64,000 nt of DNA from Bradyrhizobium sp. CSA207 (GTDB taxonomy: Bacteria > Pseudomonadota > Alphaproteobacteria > Rhizobiales > Xanthobacteraceae): contig NZ_JAACFT010000023.1 in NCBI RefSeq assembly GCF_029051685.1, positions 1 to 64,000 of the forward strand. Direction: 5' to 3'. Positions 44,653 through 51,985 of this stretch are shown here, piece after piece. Position numbers and translations under genes: made by a program. The notes under the pieces are model-generated. The model had not been told where the DNA came from. It saw nothing but the letters and a program-made list of their open reading frames with translations, and did not search any database. Each line of letters begins with the position of its first letter. The first letter of the stretch is position 1.

Positions 44653-46575
44653 TCACACCCTCCCCTTCAGCGCCTCGCCGATCTCGTCCAGCACCTTGGG
44701 GTCTTCGATCGTCGCCGGCATGGTCCAGGACTCGCCGTCGGCGATCTTCTTGATGGTGCCGCGCAAGATCTTTCCGGAGCGCGTCTTGGGCAGGCGGCCA
44801 ACGGTGATGGCGAGCTTGAAGGCGGCGACGGGGCCGAGCTTGTCGCGCACCAGTGCGACGATCTCCTTCTCGATCTCGCCAGGCGCGCGCTTGACGCCGG
44901 CCTTGAGCACCAGGAAGCCGCAGGGCACCTCGCCCTTGATCGCGTCCTTGACGCCGAGCACGGCGCATTCGGCGACATCCGGGTGAGACGCCAGAATTTC
45001 CTCCATGCCGCCGGTCGACAGGCGATGGCCGGCGACATTGATGATGTCGTCGGTGCGGCCCATCACGAAGACATAGCCGTCCTCGTCCTTGTAGCCGGCG
45101 TCCGAGGTCTTGTAGTAGCCGAGGAATTCGCTGAGGTAGGCTTCCTTGAAGCGCGCGTCCTGATTCCACAGTGTCGGCAGGCAGCCCGGCGGCATCGGCA
45201 GCTTGATGACGATCGAGCCCATGGTGTTGGGACCGACGGGCTTCGCCGCTTCGTCGACCACGTCGACCTGGTAGCCCGGCATCGGCACCGTCGGCGAGCC
45301 GTGCTTCACCGGCAGCATCCCGAGGCCGACCGGATTGCCGGCGATGCACCAGCCGGTTTCGGTCTGCCACCAATGGTCGATCACCGGCACCTTCAGCTGC
45401 GCTTCGGCCCATTCCACCGTCGGCGGATCGGCGCGCTCACCGGCGAGGAACAGCGTGCGGAATCTGGAGAGGTCGTATTGCCGGATGAACTTGCCTTCCG
45501 GATCGTCCTTGCGAATGGCGCGGAACGCGGTCGGCGCGGTGAAGAAGGCGACTGCCTTGTGCTCCGAAATCACGCGCCAGAACGCACCGGCATCAGGCGT
45601 GCCGACCGGCTTGCCCTCGTACATGACCGTGGTCGCGCCATGCAGCAGCGGGCCGTAGACGATGTAGCTGTGGCCGACCACCCAGCCGATATCGGAGCCG
45701 CACCACCAGACCTCGCCGGGCTTGACGCCGTAGAGGTTGAACATCGACCATTTCACCGCGACGAGATGGCCGCCATTGTCGCGCACGACGCCCTTGGGAA
45801 TGCCGGTCGTGCCCGAGGTGTAGAGGATGTAGAGCGGATCGGTGGCGGCGACCGGCACGCAAGGCGCTTTCTTGCTCTCGTTCATCGCCTTGCGGCGCAG
45901 GCTCGCCCAATCGTAATCGCGCCCCGGCGTCAGGTCGCAGATGTGCTGCGGACGTTGCAGCACGATGCACGCCTTCGGCTTGCTGCCCGCGAGCCTGATC
46001 GCCTCGTCGAGCAGCGGCTTGTAGTGCACGATGCGGCCGGGCTCGATGCCGCAGCTCGCCGACAGGATCAGTTTTGGCTGCGCATCGTCGATGCGGGTTG
46101 CGAGCTCCTTGGCCGCAAAACCGCCGAACACCACCGAGTGCACCGCACCGATCCGCGCGCAGGCCAGCATCGCGACCACCGCCTCCGGCACCATCGGCAT
46201 GTAGAGGATGACACGGTCGCCTTTGGCGACGCCGAAATCCTGCATGATTGCGGCGAGCGCCTGCACCTCGCCCAGGAGCTCGGCATAGGTGAATTTTGCA
46301 ACCGAGTTGGTGAGCGGCGAATCATGGATCAGTGCGACCTGGTCGGCACGGCCGTGTTCGACATGGCGGTCCAGCGCGTTGTAGCAGGTGTTGACCACGC
46401 CGCCGCCGAACCAGCGGCCGTAGGTCCCCTGGGCGGCGTCGAAGATCTTTTTCGGCGGCTCGATCCAGTCGATCTCCTTTGCCGCCTCGGCCCAAAACCC
46501 CTCGGGATCGGCCAGCGAGCGCGCATGGACCTCGTGATAGCGGCTCGTTCCTTCAACGTTTCCCTGGGCGTTCAT
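44653..46575 (-). CDS. prpE: Propionyl-CoA synthetase
   Basis: This 640-residue acyl-CoA ligase of the acetyl/propionyl type activates short-chain acids. It has YILYTSGTTGIPKGVVRDNGG, WWQTETGWCIAGNP, YYKTSDAGYKDEDGYV and the C-terminal PKTRSGKILRGTIKKIADGE with the Lys that is often acylated for control. The residues VVRDNGGH and GGGVVNTCYNALDRHV fit PrpE better than Acs. The ATG at 46575 (MNAQGNVEGT) gives the usual length. It appears monocistronic. Confidence 0.9.
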   Translation of the reverse strand: MNAQGNVEGTSRYHEVHARSLADPEGFWAEAAKEIDWIEPPKKIFDAAQGTYGRWFGGGVVNTCYNALDRHVEHGRADQVALIHDSPLTNSVAKFTYAELLGEVQALAAIMQDFGVAKGDRVILYMPMVPEAVVAMLACARIGAVHSVVFGGFAAKELATRIDDAQPKLILSASCGIEPGRIVHYKPLLDEAIRLAGSKPKACIVLQRPQHICDLTPGRDYDWASLRRKAMNESKKAPCVPVAATDPLYILYTSGTTGIPKGVVRDNGGHLVAVKWSMFNLYGVKPGEVWWCGSDIGWVVGHSYIVYGPLLHGATTVMYEGKPVGTPDAGAFWRVISEHKAVAFFTAPTAFRAIRKDDPEGKFIRQYDLSRFRTLFLAGERADPPTVEWAEAQLKVPVIDHWWQTETGWCIAGNPVGLGMLPVKHGSPTVPMPGYQVDVVDEAAKPVGPNTMGSIVIKLPMPPGCLPTLWNQDARFKEAYLSEFLGYYKTSDAGYKDEDGYVFVMGRTDDIINVAGHRLSTGGMEEILASHPDVAECAVLGVKDAIKGEVPCGFLVLKAGVKRAPGEIEKEIVALVRDKLGPVAAFKLAITVGRLPKTRSGKILRGTIKKIADGESWTMPATIEDPKVLDEIGEALKGRV

Positions 46576-46749
46576 GCAAGCGCTCCCGTTCCCTTTATTC
46601 GCCTTGCCTTGACCTGACGACAGGACCTCAGTCCCGCCATGATCAGGATCAATCGCCGGCCTTGTTTGCGGGGGGTATTTTCGCGGGAACGGGCCGCGGT
46701 TCAAGCTGAAAAGGATGGGCCTTTTGCAGGAGAGAGCGAGCTGCCACCG

Positions 46750-46925
46750 CGGCGGCGGTGCGCTCCCTCGCCCCGTTCTTACGGGGGCGCGGCGAGCTTC
46801 GCTCGCTCCGAGAGGATTGGGGTGAGGGGCTGTTTCCGCAATTTCGGTGCAGATTGAGGAGTTCGCAGAGGCTCCCCCTCATCCGGATCGCATCTTCGAT
46901 CCGCTCCGGCCTCTCCCCGCTGGCG
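46750..46925. repeat. Degenerate F-type palindromic repeat
   Basis: The stretch contains CGCTCCCTCGCCCC with GGGGTGAGGGG and CCCCCTCATCCGG with GGCCTCTCCCCGCTGGCGG, imperfect inverted elements like the family at 55460. It lies in the 588-base gap between prpE and the TPR/LprI-like gene; no gene was seen there. Confidence 0.55.
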
Positions 46926-46962
46926 GCAGGGCGACGCATGTGGGCTGATCTTGTTGTGGCCG

Positions 46963-47094
46963 ATCCTTCGAGACGCCCGCCTTGGGGCGGGCCCTCAGGA
47001 TGAGGATGGAGTGCGCGGCAGCGGTTTCAACGGGCGCTGATGCCGCTCAGCCTCATCCTGAAGAGACCGCGGAGCGGTCGTCTCGAAGGACGAG
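46963..47094. repeat. Palindromic intergenic repeat, family B variant
   Basis: ATCCTTCGAGACGCCCGCC and CCCTCAGGATGAGG are followed by an inverted partner CCTCATCCTGAAGAGAC and TCTCGAAGGACGAGG. It shares the CTTCGAGA and CTCA(T/G)GATGAG parts with the copies at 15612 and 44500. It fills the second half of the 588-base gap. Confidence 0.7.
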
Positions 47095-47163
47095 GCGCGC
47101 GCTCAGGCCGCCCAAAAGGCCATATGCGATCGCCATGCCGCTGGCGGGGAGAGGCGAAGACCT

Positions 47164-47940
47164 TCAATATCCGTCGATTCCGTTCAGCCGCTGCAAGCGG
47201 TCCTGCATCGCCTTCTTCAGATCGTATCCCGGCCGCCCAAACTCCGCGTTGCGGCGGGCGATAAAATCGTCCTGCTCACGCTGAAGCGTGCGCGCGTCGG
47301 GGGTGGGATTCCGCATGCTTTGCGCCTCGCGGACGGCGCGCGTGTTGGCCGCAAAAACCTCGCGATCGAGATCGGCGAGCTCGCGGTTGGCGCAGATCGC
47401 TTTCTCCACGGCGCGGCGCGCGCGCCTGCAATTGAAGCTGGGCTTGCCGACGACCGCCATCTGTGCGCCGATCCGCTCGAGCTCACGCGCCATCGCCTTG
47501 TGATTGGCCTTGGCCTGCTCGTGGTTCGGATCAATTTTCAGTGCCGCGCCAAAATCCTGCACCGCTTTGGGGCGGTCGCCCTTCTTCAGCCAGAGCTCGC
47601 CGCGCGCGTTGAAGACGTCGGCAAGCGTCGGATCAAGCTGCAACGCGCGGCTGTCGTCGGCGATGGCGCGGTCGGTCTGGTCATGTCGCGCCAGCAGCGC
47701 GCCGCGCGCGATCAGCGCCTTGATCAGGTCGGGCTTCGCCGTCTTCTCGTTGTCGATCACGGCGGCGCAGGCTGGCCCCGCGTTGTCCATGTCGTCGGCG
47801 GCGGCAGCCGCAAGACATGGCGCGATGTCGACCTGCGCCACCGTAGCCGGCTCGCCGCCGGTCGCCGCATGGGCCGCACCGAGCAAGAGCGCGCAAAGCA
47901 GCACGGCACCGGAAAATTCGATCGGGACGGTGAAACGCAT
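47164..47940 (-). CDS. Exported TPR protein with C-terminal LprI-like domain
   Basis: A 258-residue protein with a signal peptide (to about AHAATG), two to three TPR-like helical repeats (about 60-150; IADDSRALQLDPTLADVFNARGELWLKKGDRPKAVQDFGAALKIDPNHEQA), and a C-terminal region FNCRRARRAVEKAICANRELADLDREV that matches the DUF1311/LprI lysozyme-inhibitor motif with its paired Cys. Such domains can inhibit lysozyme or bind wall components. The combination of TPR and LprI parts in one exported protein is uncommon. Periplasmic location is likely. Confidence 0.83.
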   Translation of the reverse strand: MRFTVPIEFSGAVLLCALLLGAAHAATGGEPATVAQVDIAPCLAAAAADDMDNAGPACAAVIDNEKTAKPDLIKALIARGALLARHDQTDRAIADDSRALQLDPTLADVFNARGELWLKKGDRPKAVQDFGAALKIDPNHEQAKANHKAMARELERIGAQMAVVGKPSFNCRRARRAVEKAICANRELADLDREVFAANTRAVREAQSMRNPTPDARTLQREQDDFIARRNAEFGRPGYDLKKAMQDRLQRLNGIDGY

Positions 47941-48040
47941 TGTTGTAGTCGGAAGCCTTGCTTTGTGGCCTTACTATCCATCATACGGCCGGATTGATGC
48001 TAGCTTGTAGCGTCGCTCAAATCGGTTTCGGGGCTCTCAA

Positions 48041-49585
48041 TTGTCGACATTCGAATGGATCATCGCGCTGCTGCTCGGAGCCGTTGCATTATCGGCGCTG
48101 GCGCGGCGGATCAAGGTCCCCTACCCGACCTTTCTCGCCATCGGCGGCGCGCTGATTGCCTTTATCCCATCGAGCCCGTCTTGGACGCTGGAGCCCGACC
48201 TGGCGCTGGCGCTTTTTGTCGCACCGGTGCTGCTGGACGCCGCCTTCGACACCTCGCTGCGCGATCTCCGCAACAACTGGGTTCCGGTCTCGACCCTGGT
48301 CGTGGCCGCCGTCGGCATGACCACGGCTGGCGTCGCGCTGGTCGCACATTGGCTGATGCCGGACATTCCCTGGGCCGCCGCGGTTGCGCTCGGCGCGATC
48401 GTGGCGCCGCCGGATGCGGCCGCTGCAGTCGCGATCCTGAGCCAGGTGAAACTACCCTATCGCATGGTGAAGGTGCTGGAGGGCGAGAGCCTGCTCAACG
48501 ATGCCAGCGCGCTGCTGGTCTATCGCATCGCGGTCGGCGCCATCGCCACGGAGCACCTGACGTGGAGCCAGGTCGCGCCGACAATGGTGCTGGCACTGGT
48601 CGGCAGCGTCATCGCCGGCCTCCTTGCAGGCCGCATCATCCCGCTGTTCATGGAGCGGGTGACGGAGGCACCGAGCGCGATCATCGTGCAATTCGCCACC
48701 ACTTTCATGATCTGGATCGCCGCCGAGCATCTCGGCCTCTCCGGCATCCTCACCATCGTGGTCTACGCCATCACCATGGCGCGCACGGCGCCCGCCCGCA
48801 TGCCGGCGCGGTTGCGGGTGCCGTCCTATGCGGTGTGGGAGACGATGGTATTCGTGCTCAACGTGCTCGCCTTCATGCTGATCGGCATGCAGATGCGACC
48901 GATCTGGACGCGGCTCGAGCAGGAAGTGCGCTGGGAATATTGCATGGCGGCAGCCTGGATCCTGCTCACGGTCATCCTGGTGCGGCTCGCCTGGGTGACG
49001 TTCTACCGCACGACGCTGCGCGCGCTGATGGCGCACGGGATCTATCATCCGAAGGATCCGAAGGCCGTCGCCTCACCCAAGGGCGGACTGATCATCTCCT
49101 GGTGCGGCATGCGCGGCCTGGTCACGCTCGCCACCGCCTTCGCGCTGCCGGAAAGCTTTCCCTATCGCGATTTCATCGTCTTCAGTGCCTTTGCAGTCGT
49201 GCTCGGCACGCTGGTCGTGCAGGGTCTGACGCTGCGTCCGCTGATCCTGGCCTTCGGCCTCAAGGACGACGATCCCGTCGGCGTCGAGGTCGCGCGCGCC
49301 CGCGCGGTCGCCTATCGCGCGGCGCTCGACGCGATCGAGGACGATCCGTCGGAGGAGGCGGAAATCCTCCGGCTCGAATATCGCGCCATCCTGATGCAGG
49401 CGGACGACGATCCGCACGGCGGCATCGCCAATGGCGAACTGCCCGCCGATCCCCTGCGCCGCCGCGCCATCGAAGCCGCCCGAAAATCGATCTTCGACCT
49501 GCGCGCCACCGAAGTGATCGGCGACGACGCCTTTCACCGGATCGAGGAAGAGCTCGATCGCGCCGAATTGAGCGCGGGGGGCTGA
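48041..49585 (+). CDS. CPA1-family Na+/H+ antiporter
   Basis: This 514-residue transporter has about twelve spans (residues 1-405) and a cytoplasmic tail of about 105 residues. Conserved stretches are ALFVAPVLLDAAFD, GAIVAPPDAAAAVAIL (the ion-binding Asp), EGESLLNDASALLVY and SWCGMRGLVTLATAFALPE. It exchanges Na+ or K+ for H+ at the inner membrane. The start is a TTG at 48041; the gene is complete at the family length. It is monocistronic and divergent from the TPR/LprI-like gene. Confidence 0.9.
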   Translation: MSTFEWIIALLLGAVALSALARRIKVPYPTFLAIGGALIAFIPSSPSWTLEPDLALALFVAPVLLDAAFDTSLRDLRNNWVPVSTLVVAAVGMTTAGVALVAHWLMPDIPWAAAVALGAIVAPPDAAAAVAILSQVKLPYRMVKVLEGESLLNDASALLVYRIAVGAIATEHLTWSQVAPTMVLALVGSVIAGLLAGRIIPLFMERVTEAPSAIIVQFATTFMIWIAAEHLGLSGILTIVVYAITMARTAPARMPARLRVPSYAVWETMVFVLNVLAFMLIGMQMRPIWTRLEQEVRWEYCMAAAWILLTVILVRLAWVTFYRTTLRALMAHGIYHPKDPKAVASPKGGLIISWCGMRGLVTLATAFALPESFPYRDFIVFSAFAVVLGTLVVQGLTLRPLILAFGLKDDDPVGVEVARARAVAYRAALDAIEDDPSEEAEILRLEYRAILMQADDDPHGGIANGELPADPLRRRAIEAARKSIFDLRATEVIGDDAFHRIEEELDRAELSAGG

Positions 49586-49616
49586 GCCGCGTGGCGCCCC
49601 GCCACAAACTCGGCCG

Positions 49617-49666
49617 TCGTCCCGGACAAGCGCGCCCAAAGCGCGCGCCGATCGGGACGACGGCTG
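49617..49666. repeat. Palindrome of family D type
   Basis: GTCGTCCCGGACAAGCGCGCC and GGCGCGC...CGGGACGAC form an imperfect palindrome between the antiporter gene and the next gene. It resembles the arms of the larger element at 50523. Confidence 0.65.
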
Positions 49667-49739
49667 GGATTGAGCCAGCAGCGCATTACACCGCGTGAAC
49701 AACATTGAACCAAACGCCGCTTCCCCAGACTCACTCCAG

Positions 49740-50510
49740 ATGACAACCCTAATCGACGACCGTCGTGTACGCGCGCGTGATGCGTCGCCTGCACGATATT
49801 TTTATCTCCATATGGCGCTGGCCTGCGCGGCCACCGCGTTTCTCGGCTTCGCACCGACCTATTGGGTGCCGCTCGTCAACCGGACATTCTCCACGAGTCC
49901 GGTAATCCATTTTCACGGACTCTTGTTCTTTACCTGGACCCTCTATTTCGTGCTCCAGACCTGGCTCGCTGCCTCGGGCCGCGTGGTCAATCACCGTTCG
50001 CTCGGCATCGCCGGCGTGTCGCTCGCGACCGCGATGACGATCTTCGGCTTCCTCGCCTCCGTGCATGTGATGCAGCATTCCGCCGCGCTCGGGCAGAAAG
50101 AGGCCGGCATCGCTTTCTCGATCGTGCCGATGAGCGGGATCGCGTTCTTTGCGGTGGTGTTTGTGCTGGCGATCATGAACACGCGAAAGCCCGAAATTCA
50201 CAAGCGCCTGATGCTGCTCGCCGCGGTCTCGATCCTCGACGCAGCGATTGCGCGCTGGTTCCTCACCTTCCTCGCGCCTCCCGGACCGCCGGGCCCGCCG
50301 CCGGTGCCAGTGACCATCGCGCCGGCTGTCGTCGCCTCGCTGCTGCTCGTCGTCGCCATGGTGCGCGACTGGCGCACCGAGGGCCGCGTGCATCCGGTCT
50401 ACATCTACGGCACGCTCGCGATGCTGGCGGTGAAGGTCTTGAACTGGCCGATCAGCGAGACGGCGGCGTGGCATTCCTTCGCCGGCGGGATTCTGGCGCT
50501 AGCGCAGTAG
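49740..50510 (+). CDS. Hypothetical multi-span membrane protein
   Basis: A 256-residue protein with about seven membrane segments, His residues in HFHGLLFFTWTLYF, in VVNHRSLG and in VHVMQHS, and a Pro-rich loop (APPGPPGPPPVPV). The conserved His could bind haem or a metal, but this is a guess. The ATG at 49740 is preferred; a GTG at 49695 is possible. Neither has a strong ribosome site. No family recognised for certain. It is followed by a repeat. Confidence 0.72.
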   Translation: MTTLIDDRRVRARDASPARYFYLHMALACAATAFLGFAPTYWVPLVNRTFSTSPVIHFHGLLFFTWTLYFVLQTWLAASGRVVNHRSLGIAGVSLATAMTIFGFLASVHVMQHSAALGQKEAGIAFSIVPMSGIAFFAVVFVLAIMNTRKPEIHKRLMLLAAVSILDAAIARWFLTFLAPPGPPGPPPVPVTIAPAVVASLLLVVAMVRDWRTEGRVHPVYIYGTLAMLAVKVLNWPISETAAWHSFAGGILALAQ

Positions 50511-50522
50511 CGCCACAAGCTC

Positions 50523-50693
50523 CGTCGTCGTCCCGGACAAGCGCAGCGAAGCGGAGCGCTGATCCGGGACCCATAGCCACAGGCGGATGTGGTTTAAGGG
50601 GACTCGGAGTTACCGTTTAGCAAAACAACCTCATGCTGTGCTTATGGGTCCCGGATCTGCGCGCGCTTTGGGCGCGCTTGTCCGGGACGACGG
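50523..50693. repeat. Large palindromic repeat, family D extended
   Basis: CGTCGTCCCGGACAAGCG and CGCTTGTCCGGGACGACG are outer arms of an imperfect palindrome about 170 bases long, with CGGGACCCATAGCCACAG and TGCTTATGGGTCCCG as inner arms. The centre carries a stretch of lower GC. It separates the membrane protein gene from the SDR gene, which are convergent. Confidence 0.75.
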
Positions 50694-50705
50694 TGGAGGT
50701 TGTAG

Positions 50706-51512
50706 TTACGCCCCCGCCTTGCACGTAATCCCGCCGTCCACGACGAGCTCGATTCCCGTCACGTATTTCGACTCGTCCGACGCCAGGAACAGCGCCGCAT
50801 TGGCGACGTCCCAGGCGTCGCCCATGTGGCCCATCGGCACCTGCGCGTCGCGGGCGCGCCACATCGCTTCGACGTCGCCCTTGGCGTAGCTGGCGGCGAG
50901 GCCGGCGGAATGTGCGACCATCGGCGTCTTCATCAGGCCGGGCAGGATCGCATTGACACGCACATGATGGCGCGCGAACTCGATCGCGGTGGTGCGCGTC
51001 ATCTGGTTCATCGCCGCCTTCGAGGTACCGTAGGTGACGTAGGAGATGCCCATGTGGCGGATCGACGCGATCGAGGAGATGTTGATGATCGAGCCGCCGC
51101 CCTGCTTCACCATCACCGGAATAACGTGCTTCATGGCGAAATAGGCGCTCTTGAGGTTGATGCTGAAGACGCGGTCCCAGCTCTCTTCGGTCACCTCGAC
51201 CACGCTGCCCATCTCGGCAATGCCGACATTGTTGTCGAGCACGTCGATGCGGCCGTAAGCTTTGAGACACGCCGCGACCATCGCCTCGACCTCGCTCGCG
51301 CGCGAGACGTCGGCGGTGAAGGCGGTCGCCTTGCCGCCTTCGTCGGTGATGATCTTCGCGGTTTCCTCGGCCGCGGCATCGTTGCGGTCGACGCAAAACA
51401 CCTGCGCGCCCTCGCGCGCAAAGGTCGCCGCGGTGGCCTTGCCGTTGCCCCAGCCCGGTCCGATCGAGCCGGCTCCCACCACCATCGCAACCTTGCCCTT
51501 GAGCCGATCCAT
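50706..51512 (-). CDS. Short-chain dehydrogenase/reductase
   Basis: This 268-residue Rossmann-fold oxidoreductase has a glycine motif GAGSIGPGWGNGKATA longer than usual, the structural DNNVG, and the catalytic triad Ser/Tyr/Lys in NISSIAS and YVTYGTSKAAM. The C-terminus LFLASDESKYVTGIELVVDGG is typical. It uses NAD or NADP. The ATG at 51512 (MDRLKGKVAMV) is preferred. Upstream is a repeat and then the DUF1850-TRAP cluster on the same strand, so it might act on the transported compound, but this is not proven. Confidence 0.9.
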   Translation of the reverse strand: MDRLKGKVAMVVGAGSIGPGWGNGKATAATFAREGAQVFCVDRNDAAAEETAKIITDEGGKATAFTADVSRASEVEAMVAACLKAYGRIDVLDNNVGIAEMGSVVEVTEESWDRVFSINLKSAYFAMKHVIPVMVKQGGGSIINISSIASIRHMGISYVTYGTSKAAMNQMTRTTAIEFARHHVRVNAILPGLMKTPMVAHSAGLAASYAKGDVEAMWRARDAQVPMGHMGDAWDVANAALFLASDESKYVTGIELVVDGGITCKAGA

Positions 51513-51539
51513 CGCGTTTTCTCCCTGGTTATTATTGTC

Positions 51540-51612
51540 CGTAGCCCGGATGGAGCGCAGCGTAATCCGTGGCGACTGTCCCCGGATTACGCTTTGCTCC
51601 ATCCGGGCTACG
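51540..51612. repeat. Palindromic repeat family C (CGTAGCCCGG)
   Basis: CGTAGCCCGGATGGAGC and GCTCCATCCGGGCTACG form perfect 17-base-pair outer arms, with CGTAATCCG and CGGATTACG inside. The TAG stop of the DUF1850 gene (51608-51610) lies inside the right arm. Confidence 0.88.
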
Positions 51613-51985
51613 GATCGTTGCAAGCTTTCATCGTGGTGACGTTAGCACCGATGGGATGACCGACAATCTCGGACAATGTCATGCACACGCCGTCATGGCA
51701 TAGCCGCCATTCGCCAGCCGCACCGGAATTGCCAAGCACGACCTCCTGCGTCGGACCGCGCTTCGGCTGCCATTGAAACCAGCCGTCGACGAGCCGCGCC
51801 TCGGGCGGCGGCTCCATGCCGGGGCCGGTGCCCTTGACGCGGGCCTGCACCAGTTCGAGGCCCGCCGGCGTGACGCGCCAGTCTTCCTGCCACTCGACCT
51901 TCGCGATCGAATGCGTCCATGCCAGCGTGAACGCAGACAGCGCCAGCGCCTTCACGCCGCCCGCTGTTGCGAAACAGAGGCTCAC
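51608..51985 (-). CDS. DUF1850 protein associated with TAXI-TRAP transporters
   Basis: This 125-residue protein has an N-terminal hydrophobic stretch (VKALALSAFTLAW) and a small domain with HSIAKVEWQEDWRVTPAGLEL and ARVKGTGPGMEPPPEARLVDGWFQW, the DUF1850 signature. Such proteins usually sit beside the fused TAXI TRAP permease. The GTG start at 51985 overlaps the permease stop (GTGA), indicating coupling. The stop is supplied by a palindromic repeat. Function unknown; likely periplasmic or membrane-linked. Confidence 0.83.
   Translation of the reverse strand: MSLCFATAGGVKALALSAFTLAWTHSIAKVEWQEDWRVTPAGLELVQARVKGTGPGMEPPPEARLVDGWFQWQPKRGPTQEVVLGNSGAAGEWRLCHDGVCMTLSEIVGHPIGANVTTMKACNDP

Noticed and set aside
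44020..46617. 865-codon open frame opposite prpE
   Set aside because: It is antisense to an unmistakable propionyl-CoA synthetase and its product shows no domain. Treated as a shadow of GC-rich coding.
46576..47163. Possible hidden gene in the 588-base gap
   Set aside because: No frame with a ribosome site and typical codon use was found; the stretch is made of palindromic repeats.
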